From: Theristus sp. LFF4_11
Lineage: Eukaryota; Nematoda; Chromadorea; Monhysterida; Xyalidae
Length of the DNA stretch: 64,000 nucleotides
NCBI GenBank assembly: GCA_030248135.1
Contig: JASANC010003427.1
Location: 2,501-66,500 of the forward strand
Direction of reading: 5' to 3'
Part shown: positions 22,339 to 33,574 of the stretch, piece after piece
Position numbering within the stretch: position 1 is the stretch's first letter
Layout: each line of letters starts with the position of its first letter
Position numbers and translations under genes: made by a program
Notes under the pieces: model-generated
The model's database searches: none
What the model was told of the DNA's origin: nothing
What the model saw: only the letters and a program-made list of their open reading frames with translations

Positions 22339-22529
22339 CTGAATGTGATCCTTTTTCCTCTAATCTTGGTTGTTCTCCAGTCCAGTAAATCGCCACTCTC
22401 TCGCTACTTGAAGTGTATCATGGGGGGGGGTGGGGGTGGACCCCCCTCACAGAAAATTTTGAAAAAATGCACCCCCCCCCCCATAGGACCCCCCCATAGT
22501 TGTTCTAGGGGGAGGGCTGGGGGTAGGGT

Positions 22530-23302
22530 TAGAGATGTAAGGGTCAAAAAAAAAAATTTTTTTTTTAATTTTTTTTTTAAAAAAAAAAGTAAAAAAAAAA
22601 TGAGCATTTTTTTTTTATTTTTTTTATTAAAAATTTTTGAAATTTTTTCTTTAATGTGCCCTGAAAATGCCGTTTTTGGCATAATTTTTCGAAAGTTCAA
22701 CAAAAATTTTCTTTGACTTTACCTTGTCACTTAGTCTTCAACGCTGCAGGTGGTATTCTGGATTGATTTATCGACTGTTTTCAGCCTTGGTGAGTGATGA
22801 TCGACTCGCGCATTGAAGTACTTGAGCGTCGCAAAGGCTAGTTCAACAAATTCCGATGTCGCTAAGGTGAGATAGAAGCAGAGAACTCACATTTACGCAT
22901 CGTTTTTCAGGATCTCGAAAGGTGGAAATTGCACTGTCTGCCACTGCAAGCGTAACTTCGTTGGTTGCTCGTTGCTGTTTCGCCTCGTGTCGTCAGCGTG
23001 ATCACACCGGTTTGTTGTGGAACTTGTTTCCATGTTATTTGAGGTGAATTGAGAGGCAAAACACGAGACGTGATGTCGTCGGTGGGAAAATGGGGTCGCC
23101 GAAACCAAGTCTGAAATTTTCACCCTCCTCCCATATGAGTGGGGGTCATATGGTAAGTCGGTGGCTCCTCAGATGGTGATGTTCGGACTCCCTGAAAAAT
23201 TCTGAACAACTTTCATTTTTAAAAAAAAAAATTTAAAAAAAAAAATTTTTTTTTTTAAAAAAAGAAAAAAAATAGAAAATTTTTTTTTTCTTGACATCTC
23301 TA
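22530..23302. mobile_element. hAT-like MITE family C (TIR TAGAGATGTAAGGG), copy 1
   Basis: 773 bp from TAGAGATGTAAGGG to TTGACATCTCTA, with the 8-bp duplication GGTAGGGT at 22522-22529 and 23303-23310. The duplicated bases belong to the left end of a family A element, so this is an insertion at that element's terminus. No coding capacity. Confidence 0.85.
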
Positions 23303-23304
23303 GG

Positions 23305-24447
23305 TAGGGTTAGGGAAAAAAAAATCCGGATTTTTTTTTTAATTAAAAAAAAAATTTAAAAAAAAATTTTTTTTTTTACAAGTTAGGTTTGTTCGAAGCG
23401 TCTCGTCGAGCTGAGTCCATCTAGACTATTTTCAGAACGATCCGGAAAACTATAAGAGCGAAAATCGTGTTTTATTGAAATTATGTCCATTTCATAGAGG
23501 GAAAGTTGCATTTTCAACAGTAAAACAGGACAATTTTCGACGTGTACTTGAATATTGAACCGTTCTTAGTTGTTCCTCTTTAGAAAATTACCAAAATTTG
23601 ACTGTGTTCAAAAATTCCTGTTTGCTGTAGCTAAGTCGGCAACCCCTGTCGACCCGGTCGCCCCCCCCCCCCAAGACACTTACTTTCAGGTTCAACCAGC
23701 TATGCTATCTGCCACATGGCGAGAGCCCACTCTTATCGTATCGAAAACACGTACCATGATTTCGCGATCACGTTGCGGGCAACTGACAGGCGCAAGTTTA
23801 ACACGTTAGTTTAGCTCAGCACGCAAGTTTTAGCATGTGGCCATGTTATCGGGTATCTGAAAAACGGTCGTGTGATGTGGTATTAACTGGGGTTGGCACA
23901 GGAAAAAAACCGGTTTCTTTTCCGTTTTAAAACCTTTTTTTCCCAGTTTTTTTCCTGAAAAAAATAACCGGTTTTTTACCTTAAAAATTTTCAAACTTCG
24001 TGGTCAAAAATCACAATTCTTCGTTTGATTGATAAAATGTAAAATTATATTTTTGAAAAAACGGTGCAGTGAACTGTGTCGAACTGAACTGGTGAAGTAT
24101 CATGAAGCTTTTGTGGCAAGGTTCAAGTGAAATACAATGAAGACAAGGTGACTGCTAAACTAAGTGCACATGCAGAGTGCAGACTGACTGACGATGTTGT
24201 CGATTTGCAAAGGGTAACTGATGAAATGTTATTTTTCGAACGCAATAACATAACGGAGCTGGGAAGCATTCGGTTTTTTATGGTTTTAAAACGGTTTTAA
24301 AACGCAAAAGAAACCGGTTTTTTTTCTGGCAATATAAAAAACCGTTTTTTTACCAACCCTAGTATTAACCAACACCTCCGCTCCAATTGTTTAACAATAT
24401 ATCGCACAACTCCATTGTGGCCCTATAACATACGCCAATCAACCCCA
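23305..24447. mobile_element. hAT-like MITE family A (TIR TAGGGTTAGGG), interrupted and 3' truncated
   Basis: It starts TAGGGTTAGGG and is nearly identical to 34702-35300 (for example CGTCTCGTCGAGCTGAG). It is interrupted at 23888-24361 by a family D element and breaks off near CATACGCCAATCAA at about 24447, where family E sequence begins. Confidence 0.85.
23888..24361. mobile_element. hAT-like MITE family D (TIR TGGGGTTGG / CCAACCCTA), copy 1
   Basis: 474 bp inserted into the family A element. The duplication GTATTAAC is present at 23880-23887 and 24362-24369. The interior repeats AACCGGTTTTTT-like motifs. A longer relative is at 52395-53177. Confidence 0.85.
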
Positions 24448-24483
24448 ACCCCTCGGCTCTGGAACAACTATGCCCCCCTCACC

Positions 24484-24951
24484 CATAGTTGTTCTAGGGG
24501 GGGGGGGCGGCCCCCCCCCCAAAAATTTCCGAATCTATCCTATCAGACAGGTTTTTTCGGCTCAGCTATTATCTATCTAAAAAAAATTTCTCAGCCAGCT
24601 GTCTATCTGAAAATTTTTGTCTTCGAAGACATAAAATGAGTCAATTTTTGCCCAAAATTGACCATTTTTGCTTGTAATTCTTGAGAATTTCGCAAATTTT
24701 AGGTAAAATAAGCGTTTGTACTTGATTTTTAGTGTATTTTTTTAGCATTATTTTGCTGTTTTTTATAGCTTTTTAGCGTTTTAGCTATCTATCTATCAAA
24801 TTTCAAAATTTTGTCCGCCCCCCCCCAAAGTCCCATGCCCCCCCCCGCGGCCCCCCCAACGTTTTCCAGCTATCTATCTATCTGGAAAATTTGCTCCCGC
24901 TATATATATCGCCCCCCCCCCCCCCCCAACCCCTCGGCTCTGGAACAACTA
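24484..24951 (+). mobile_element. hAT-like MITE family E, complete copy with 8-bp duplication
   Basis: 468 bp from CATAGTTGTTCTAGGGG to CTCTGGAACAACTATG, flanked on both sides by CCCTCACC. Internal motifs are GATAG/CTATC repeats and terminal G and C tracts. The duplication supports a hAT-type mechanism. Confidence 0.8.
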
Positions 24952-24984
24952 TGCCCTCACCCGAGGTCCCTCTTTCGCTGCTGC

Positions 24985-25127
24985 TCGAAAATTTGCTTTC
25001 GCCTTCGGTACTCCGACCCACACCCTTGAAAATTTGCTCCCGCCTTCGGTACTGCTACTGAGTTTATCACCGGAAACGCGGCGGGCGGACGACGGACCGA
25101 TTTTTTTCAGAACAACACGAAAAATAA
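24985..25127. promoter_or_regulatory. Short interval before SPF45 with an acceptor 17 nt before ATG
   Basis: Two inverted family F end motifs (CTTTCGCCTTCGGTACT-like) at 24988-25040, then GATTTTTTTCAG at about 25100-25110, a strong 3' splice acceptor. No promoter motif is recognisable. The acceptor points to a 5'-UTR intron or a trans-splice site. Confidence 0.4.
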
Positions 25128-28100
25128 ATGTCTCTCTACGACGGACTGCCAAAATCGGACACTGCTGATCCGGAACAAGAAGCGAAAGGTGAGCTGAGCC
25201 GTTCGCAGTGTTGAGTTTTTTCAACTTTGTTACTTTTCCGATTGCCATTCAGTGAACGTTTCCGAGAAAGGGTCTTGTTGTTGTGCCGTTTTTGTCATGA
25301 TCTTTTGAAATGCAGGAACATGGTCTTCGGCCGGCCTCAAACTGCTGCAGTCACAAATCGCGCTCAAGAAGGCGCAGGCGACACAAGCCATGGTGGGCGC
25401 TTCAAATGAAATTTCTGTTCTCTGAATGCTGCTTTCATAGTGAAGAAATCCACGGTTTTTTTTGATTTTGTTTGAAAGTCAGTTGTGAAAAGTGTGGAAC
25501 GAGACAAAAGAGACCATGCATGAGATGGTTGTTTTGACACGTGGTCGCTGTGAAGTTCCACTCAAACTGCACGCCACAATGCGTTATCTTTGTTTCACAG
25601 CTACGTTCGGGCTTCGGCCAGCTCGCGCACGCGAAACTCGCACGTCTGTGATGTGCTTAGAGATGTAAGGGTCAAAAAAAAAATTTTTTTTTTTAATTTT
25701 TTTTTTAAAAAAAAAAGTAAAAAAAAATGAGCATTTTTTTTTTATTTTTTTTATTAAAAATTTTTGAAATTTTTTCTTTAATGTGCCCTGAAAATGCCGT
25801 TTTTGGCATAATTTTTCGAAAGTTCAACAAAAATTTTCTTTGACTTTACCTTGTCACTTAGTCTTCAACGCTGCAGGTGGTATTCTGGATTGATTTATCG
25901 ACTGTTTTCAGCCTTGGTGAGTGATGATCGACTCGCGCATTGAAGTACTTGAGCGTCGCAAAGGCTAGTTCAACAAATTCCGATGTCGCTAAGGTGAGAT
26001 AGAAGCAGAGAACTCACATTTACGCATCGTTTTTCAGGATCTCGAAAGGTGGAAATTGCACTGTCTGCCACTGCAAGCGTAACTTCGTTGGTTGCTCGTT
26101 GCTGTTTCGCCTCGTGTCGTCAGCGTGATCACACCGGTTTGTTGTGGAACTTGTTTCCATGTTATTTGAGGTGAATTGAGAGGCAAAACACGAGACGTGA
26201 TGTCGTCGGTGGGAAAATGGGGTCGCCGAAACCAAGTCTGAAATTTTCACCCTCCTCCCATATGAGTGGGGGTCATATGGTAAGTCGGTGGCTCCTCAGA
26301 TGGTGATATTCGGACTCCCTGAAAAATTCTGAACAACTTTCATTTTTAAAAAAAAAAATTTAAAAAAAAAATTTTTTTTTTTAAAAAAAGAAAAAAAATA
26401 GAAAATTTTTTTTTTCTTGACATCTCTAGATGTGCTTGCGAATAGTTTTTAGTTTTGAAAACCAATTCCTGTATCAATCAGTGGTGGTAACCTGGGGGAA
26501 GTTTCAAAATCTTAGCAGCACAGCAGTGCTGCACCAGTGAGCGCCTGAATAAATTCATCATGAGATAACTCGTTTCAGTTTCCTCACCTCACGTTCAAGA
26601 ATACACATGGTTGATTAAACAGTTTGCGTGAAAAAACGAAACTTTGGTGTTTCATGAATTCATTCAGTGGCTTGGTGTAGTAGTGGTACTATTGGACCAC
26701 TAGCTTTTACAAAACTGGCCCCTGAACGCAGCTCTGAAACGGAGCTCACAACAAACAAGCGTACATGTTCGTACACGTCACAAGAATGAAATAATTTGCG
26801 ATGGAAAAGCGTGTTTCGTTCTGTGAACAGCGCGAACGGGCCCGCTCGGCGACGGCGGCGTCGACGGCCACGGTCGCTCCGGTTTTTGATTTGTCGGCGA
26901 GATCACGCGAAAAACCCGGCGGCGCCAACGACGAGGCGACCGCATCATTGGACACGAGCAAGACGACGGCGACGTTGCTGAGGGCGCGCAGGCCGTTGCT
27001 CACGGACGCGTTGCCGCTGTCGTTCATGCCGGCCGTGCCGAAGGTTTGCCGGCGCTTTACTGGTTTTAATGGTTTGTGGGCAAACTTAGGCAAGGTTTTC
27101 GGGCTTTTTTGTCCTGCGTTAGATATGACAACAGACCAGAGTTGGCTGGCTTTCTACTTTACTTTACTTCACAACTTTCGACTTTTCTTCTTTACTTTTT
27201 TTACTTTACTACTTTTCTACTTTACTTCAAACCGAAAACTGTAATTATGTTTCTGTTCATACCTTTTCACTTTATTTCACGTAGCGTAAATACCCAGAAA
27301 AACGTACAACAGCACACAGAATTACAAGAATGAAGCATTCGCTCCAGCTTGCACAAAATATGAATTGCACGAAACATACCTTGTAGACAAAACAGATACT
27401 TGTTCAAGTTCTTTTCTTTGCTGCTGCTGACTAAAGCGCCATTCATGGAGGTTGAAGCGCGTCAGCGTCAGCGCGCGACACTTCGCTACAAATTCATGAA
27501 GCAAAAACAGCTTGCTTCAGTTTTAGAACATACGCACAGTCATACGCACGTTCATGTTAAGGCCCATTCATGCAAGCGCGCGCTGAAGCGCGCTGACGCG
27601 CGCTGACCAGCTTCATCATGAATGATGAAGCGACGTGAAGTGAAGCCCTGCTTTGTTTTGGGAATTTTATCCATTCACGAACGCGCGCGCTGAAGCGCGC
27701 TGAAGCGCGCTGACGCGCTTCATCATGAATGATGAAGCGGCCTGAAGTGAAGCTGCGTCAGCCGCTGCGGCTTTTTAGGTTTTTTGTCCATTCACGAACG
27801 CGCGCGCTGAAGCGCGCTGACCAGCTTCATCATGAATGAAGAAATGAAGCTGCGTCAGCCGCTGCGGCTTTTGATGTCCGGACCCCAAATGCCGCAGCGG
27901 CTTGTCTGAAAAATGAAACGTATTTGCATAATTTCTGCGCTTTCAATTGTGATAGATGCCGACCAAAAAGGGAATGAATTTAATTGTGGTAAAATTAAAT
28001 TAATTGAGGAATACAGTAAGTTTTATTGTGCTGCGTTTGTGAAAGAAACCAACAGATAAAAACGATAAAAACAACTGGGCTAAGACGGGTTTCGAACTTT

Positions 28101-31100
28101 GGCCTCTGTGCTGACAGGCACAACATGTTACCACTGCACTATAGTAGTTGACGGGTGGGAACCTCTCTAGGTGTTTGTTCATTAAATGTCGTTCAGTTTT
28201 ATCGTTTTGTGCTGTTGTCTGTGTTGTCTCCGTACGTGCTGTTTAGTACACACTATATACCGCTTCGATTCGTTGTTTTCGCCGTTTCAGTGAATGTTTT
28301 GATCTTTTGATTTGTGCAACATTCACTAATCATGTGCTGCCGTTGAGGAAACTTTTTTTGCAATGCTCTACACCGTGGCAAGGCTAAAAAAGAAAAAAGG
28401 TTTCACGCCAAACCGCAGTTGAAGAAAACAATTACTTCACATCACGGTGTGGGGTACCGATGTGCGCAGCCCTCAAAACCGGTGTGCAGGCCGCAAGAAA
28501 TTTATGCGGCGGCACTGTTTCGACACGGGTTTGAGGGCTGTGCACCACTTTGAGGGCTGTGCACCACTTTGAGGGCTGTGCACCACTTTGAGGGCTGTGC
28601 ACCACTTTGAGGGCTGTGCACCACTTTGAGGGCTGTGCACCACTTTGAGGGCTGTGCACCACTTTGAGGGCTGTGCACCACTTTGAGGGCTGTGCACCAC
28701 TTTGAGGGCTGTGCACCACTTTGAGGGCTGTGCACCACTTTGAGGGCTGTGCACCATTTGCAAGCAACGTGAAAGCAAATTGCATCCTAGAATGTTCAGT
28801 CAAAATGCAGAAATCGTACAAAATTGTTCATAAAAAACTGTATTTTGCGGTGTAGCTTTCAAAGTTTTTCTTCACTTCGAAAGTCCATTTCACAATTTTT
28901 CAATAAATACCGTAAAGTCTTGCATATAAGGTATCCTTATATAAATTTGAAAATCAAAAATTTCTGAAAAAAGTGGAATTTCGTGTGACAACCTTATAAG
29001 TGGGAGGAACCTTATATGCAAGACTTTACGGTATGCGCCTAAGATCAGAAAACTTTTGGTGTGAAACAATAAAAAACAGTACAAAAAAGCAAAAAAAACA
29101 TAAATTTCTTGCACTATTTTTATGCTTTGTTGAGTATTCGTATTCTCACTGTCACACTTATTTTGAGACCAATTACGCTATACAATACTGTTCAGAATCT
29201 GTCAGAAAAGTACTAAATGATTTAACAAAAAAGTCTTGCAACATTTGTGAAAGATTGTCACTGACAGCAACAATCAGCGATTTTGCACACACAAATTTGA
29301 TGTCCGGACATCAAATGCCGCAGCGGCTGACGCAGCTTCATTTCATCATTCATGATAGCGCACTTCAGCGCGCTTCAGCGCGCGCGTTCGTGAATGGGCA
29401 AAAAACCTAAAAAGCCGCAGCGGCTGACGCAGCTTCATTTCTTCATTCACGATGAAGCTGGTCAGCGCGCTTCAGCGCGCTTCAGCGCGCGCGTCCGTGA
29501 ATGCGCATGTGCTCCAAAACTGAAGCGCGCTGACGCACGCTGAAGCGCGCTGTTTTTTTGCTTCGTGAATGTGTAGCAAAGTGAAGCGCGTCAGCGCGCT
29601 TCAGCGCGCTTCAACCTCCATGAATGGCGCTTTAGCGCGCGCGTGCATTAATGGGCCTTGATCGTCAGCCCGCACAGCTCATCAACATACCATGCACGCT
29701 TTTCAGACAATATTTTACTGCGTTTCAGAGCTGCGTGCAGTCTTTAGCCCGAGCGCTCGAAATTCAAATGTTTGTGTTTTTGCTGACTATCTTTCCCTTG
29801 AAACTCAATCACTATGCGTGCACGCAGCTGAGAAACATGGTTTACTTGTTCTATATCGTTGAAAAACAAACAGCGTTTCCAGGAAGAACCAGTGGTGATC
29901 TTCGGTGAATGCACGGTGGAAGATGAATACAACCCTCTGCTTCCAAACGATTACGTGAAATGCATGCAGACACGAGAGGCAGAGAGACTGAGACAACGCG
30001 AAGAGGCGAACCGACGCGAGATTGACGCTGCGAAACGGTGAGCCTGTGCGGTGCATTGTTTCCTGTGCTTGAATCGAACTGTGGTCCGTTGTGGAGTTTT
30101 TATTGTTTTCACGCAGCCGCAAAACCATAACGTCATTTTGTGCACTCTGACATTTGAATGTGGCATGCTGGTTGGTTGCATTGAGCTTGACAGAAGGACG
30201 TAGCTATCAAACTCACCTGATTGTTCCGTTCATGATTTCTGTTGCAGTACATCTGTACATGTTGTTTTTGTGCTTAGTTTCGGTTTTTTTTGCAACGATA
30301 TCAGTGTTTTTTAATCGGCTGACTTTCAGTGCAGCGCGCGCTGGTTGGTTAAAAACCGTTCATTGATGCGAATGCGGGAATAGCTCTAATGAAGTGTTCG
30401 ACTTAACCGTTAACATAATGAAGCGCACATCTTTGGTTTGTTTTCCTTCAGAAAAGTATTTGAAAAACAACGCCGCGAGGAAGAAATCGAGGCGGAACGC
30501 GAAGTGCGAAAGCGACAAAGCAAGTGCTTTTCAAATAATAATTGTGCGGTTTTGTGCTGTGGTGACTTACGGAGCCAAAACAAATGATCATCCATTCATC
30601 CATCCCCAAAACGTCTGCGTCATGCATTTCGTTCAGTTGGTGCCGCCATCGCGCCGCCGCAAATCCTGATGGAAAGTGACGCGAAAGTTCTCGAAGAGCC
30701 TGTCGCCACGCCGGCGTTCACACCGCGATTCGGGGGCAGCAGCAAAGGGTGCGATTGGAACCGGTTTCTTGGTTTTGCTCTTGTTCTTTGGCTCCAGCAG
30801 ACCGTCATTTCATTTCATTTCGCGAACCGCAGGATTTCCGATTAAACTGTAAGAACAGCGTATGATACGGAGACCTGTACAAAATGAACAAAATCTTTAA
30901 AAATTTGACCTTGATATGACACAACACCAGAAGGCACTTTGCTGTGAGATAGTTGCAAACAAACACACAGGCACACGCACGCACGCACAGACCCTTTTTT
31001 CCGTTTCACCAATATCCCCAGGACCACCCCGCTTTTCAGTCTCGGCGTTGCGGCGCGTATCATGGAGAAGATGGGCTTCAAGGAGGGCAGTGGACTCGGC

Positions 31101-33009
31101 AAATCCGGCCAGGGAATGGCGACGGCGTTGGTGGTCGAGAAAATCGGCCGCGTCGAGGGCAAGATCCTCCACGAGGACGACTTCAAAGCAAACGAGTCGA
31201 TTGGTGAAGGTTAGAGAGGGTCGATAAAGGCCTGTGAAGCCTGTGGGCGTTGCGTAGCGGCCTGGTTGATGCGCCATGCACGGGTGAAGTGTGACAGTCT
31301 GTGCGGTGCTGAAGTGCACCCGGTGGCCAACGGACAGTTTTAGGGCTTGTTTTAGGGTGGCGTTGTTGGACATCCAGCCGTCGAATGTTGTTGTTTGCAC
31401 ACGTTGCGCATGAAACGCGTGTCAGACTTGCAACTGAACTTTGCCACTGTCATTCTGCCTCTGCGTACTGTTCTGGTGTTCTGCGACTCTGGTTCACTGC
31501 AGAACAAAACTGAACTGCACTGAACTGACTCAATGCGCGCAAAGATAGGAAAACAGTGCCGTGCGTGTCGCGGCACTTTCAAATTGCTGAAGTGACCCGA
31601 CGCCCGAGTGCTCTGAAATGTGTGACCGGGTCGTTCAGGATCAGGACAACTGCGAATTGCTGCGTCAAGAAGGCCTATGGAACGAATTACGCCTTCCGCC
31701 CGAGCGGGCACGCAAAATCTGAAAGGCACAAAACAACTGCGCTTCTCACCTGTGCGCCTCAAAATTGCAGCAACCGACGAATCAGCCGGCGAATCGTCGA
31801 CGGAGCCGCAGCGGACGCCCGTCGACCCGGACGGATTCGCGATGCCGGTGCCGCCGGTGAAGTCGGCCGAGGCGAGCGAGGCGGACGAGAACGCGCAGCC
31901 ACCGACGATCACGCAGCTGCTGCGCAACCCCACCAAAGTGCTCGTGCTGCGGGTGCGTCGCGGTCGTGCTGTTTGTTTTGTCGGTTTCGGTATTCGCTTG
32001 GCGCGACGTTCGTTTTTTGCCAGTTTGAGTTGCATTCGCACACGGCCTGTGTGTTTGTTTCTGAGTTCAACTTGAGCAAAGTGTGCGGTCTGTAAGAAAA
32101 ACCTAGTGTTCGTTATTATTTGAGCAAAATGTGGCACGCTGATTGATCGCTGATTGGTTGCATGTTGCTTCACAATTCTGCGTGGCATCAGTGCGCTTGT
32201 TGTAATGTTCGCATTTTTTCGGCAACTTTTTCCATGAAAACATTTTTTGCAGAACATGGTTGGTCGCGGTGAAGTGGACGAAGATTTAGAGCCGGAAGTA
32301 CGAGAGGAAATGACGAAATACGGCGACGTTCAAAATGTGATCATTTATGAAGTAATGCTCACTATTTGTCTTTTGTGGCTAAAAAGTACACTGCTGGTTT
32401 GAGTTTTTTTGGTGAAATTGTGAAATTTGATATTTGACAGACACGGTTCAAAACGTCAGAAAGCAATCTTTACTGTTTTGTGTATGTTTCCAGTTGCCGA
32501 CTGGCTGTGCCGACAGCGACTCGGTGAGAATCTTCGTCGAAATGAACAAAGTCGACCAGGCGATCAAAGGTGTCTGTCATCAGTTTTTTGCTTTTGGCTT
32601 CTGTTTGTCTGAACGCTGTTCTGTTTCCAGTCGCTTGAATTGAAGGTGTTCCATCAATGAATTGATGCTGATAACGTCCGTGTCTAAAGACGGCGCACTT
32701 TACCACAGGGACACCAGCAAACACACTGGCACACACACATATGCTGGTGTGTTTGTTCGTGCATGCGTGACGTGACGCTGAAATTATTGCAGTGTCTTAA
32801 AGAACAAACCTCCCTTCATGCCCAAAGCATAAAATCACCCTGAATTTCAAGTCAAATCACGTTTTTCGTCTTTTTCTCGCAAAATTACCGTTTTTTTTCC
32901 TTCAGCCGTCGTCAGCCTAAACGGTCGGTATTTCGGCGGTCGCATGGTCAGAGCGTCGTTTTATGACGTCGAGAAGTTCAAGAAATTCCAACTTGCTGAT
33001 GAAAGATGA
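25128..33009 (+). CDS. RBM17: Splicing factor SPF45 (RNA-binding motif protein 17)
   Basis: Eleven exons with consistent phase: 25128-25188, 25316-25392, 26831-27043, 29883-30037, 30452-30519, 30637-30748, 31040-31203, 31771-31952, 32253-32351, 32494-32569, 32906-33009; 436 aa (human about 401). SPF45 is a nuclear alternative-splicing factor acting at 3' splice-site recognition through its UHM domain. Visible features: conserved N-terminus MSLYDGL; LKLLQSQIALKKAQ; a charged helical region (EYNPLLPNDY, then Arg/Glu-rich); a G-patch (IMEKMGFKEGSGLGKSGQGM) in exon 7; and a C-terminal RRM/UHM (LLRNPTKVLVLRNMVG to GRYFGGRMVRASFYD) in exons 8-11. Exon 5 appears to end at a GC donor (GCAAGT). Introns 2 and 3 hold transposons, including a 2.2-kb inverted-repeat element. 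The gene is intact. Confidence 0.93.
25658..26428. mobile_element. hAT-like MITE family C, copy 2, in SPF45 intron 2
   Basis: 771 bp, nearly identical to 22530-23302, flanked by the 8-bp duplication GATGTGCT (25650-25657 and 26429-26436). The near-identity of the two copies suggests recent mobility. Confidence 0.9.
28075..28165 (-). mobile_element. tRNA-like SINE head (family 3)
   Basis: The reverse strand reads TATAGTGCAGTGGTAACATG (box A type), then GTTCGAAACCCGTC (box B type) about 35 nt later. It does not fold as a full cloverleaf by eye and lies inside the foldback element, so a tRNA-derived SINE is more likely than a functional tRNA gene. Confidence 0.5.
28527..28757. repeat. 19-bp minisatellite, about 12 copies
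   Basis: TTTGAGGGCTGTGCACCAC is repeated about 12 times, almost without variation. Because three units are 57 bp, all frames stay open and yield artefact reading frames. Confidence 0.95.
28908..29033. mobile_element. 126-bp MITE with perfect 25-bp inverted ends
   Basis: TACCGTAAAGTCTTGCATAT at the left and its perfect complement at the right (ATATGCAAGACTTTACGGTA), including a TA at each edge. Non-coding, nested in the foldback element. Confidence 0.85.
31527..31630 (+). repeat. Conserved-block repeat or candidate structured RNA (copy A), SPF45 intron 7
   Basis: Block 1 CTCAATGCGCGCAAAGATAG, then a hairpin (AGTGCCG...CGGCACT), then block 2 GCTGAAGTGACCCGA. The same order occurs at 36474-36560 and 46151-46250. 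The central hairpin differs in sequence but is retained in copy C. Identity is unknown. Confidence 0.5.
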
Positions 33010-33574
33010 CAAAAAAATGGGATTTTAAATTTGTGTGTTGTTTGTTGTTCAGTGGAAAAGCGTGATTTCTTGTACAAATTGTTGGTGTCAATTGGCTATT
33101 CAAAAGTATGAAAATCGTTTTTATGTCTTGTAATTTGTATTATGGTTTTTTGTCGTATTTCAATGCTACATTTGACGCAGCGTGACAAAAACGCAACCGG
33201 CTCAAATGCAAACGTCACAGTCAAATGTGGTTTTTTACACATTTGGTGATTTGAAACTGAGTCCCGCAACACGCGTGTTGTTGGATGAAATAAAAAGTCA
33301 TGCTTTCTAGTTTTATTCGCAGTAAATTCTTGTTCTTAAAAAATAGACTGCTTTTTCAGGTCAGCATGTCTTGAAAAAAGGCGCTTTATTTTTTACGTGA
33401 AAACTGGCTTTCGTTCAACGTCAATAGAAAATTGGTTGACCAATGACGTTGGCATCGATATTCAGATAAACGATTGCTTGTGTTTTGGGGTCTCACACCA
33501 TGATTGGTCTGCTGGCTGGTTGCAAAGGAATTCAAGAATTTTTCATTTTTTTCTGCTGCAGATCAGGTTCTCCG
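33010..33574. other. Intergenic spacer between SPF45 and PEX2
   Basis: About 560 bp. AATAAA-type signals occur near 33288 (GAAATAAAAAG) downstream of SPF45. A TTCTGCTGCAG acceptor ends at 33561, 13 nt before the PEX2 start codon. No other gene is seen. Confidence 0.4.

Larger units (their letters stand above)
27432..29660. mobile_element. Large inverted-repeat (foldback) element with GCGCGCTGAAGC arms in SPF45 intron 3
   Basis: The left outer end reads CATTCATGGAGGTTGAAGCG (about 27444) and the right outer end is its complement CGCTTCAACCTCCATGAATG (about 29604). Both arms carry many GCGCGCTGAAGCGCGCTGAC units alternating with TTCATCATGAATGATGAAGC. Between the arms lie a tRNA-like SINE, a 19-bp minisatellite and a 126-bp MITE. 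No protein is encoded. Confidence 0.65.

Noticed and set aside
22114..22716. 200-codon forward frame over 22114-22716
   Set aside because: Antisense to the better supported reverse exon, and its end is a poly-A/T transposon terminus giving Lys/Phe runs.
28432..28821. Repetitive open frames with a Gly-Ala-Gln-Pro-Ser-Lys-Trp pattern
   Set aside because: Product of the 19-bp minisatellite, which keeps all three frames open; no start or splice context.
31352..32257. 301-codon reverse frame in SPF45
   Set aside because: Antisense to phase-consistent SPF45 exons 8 and 9; no family similarity.
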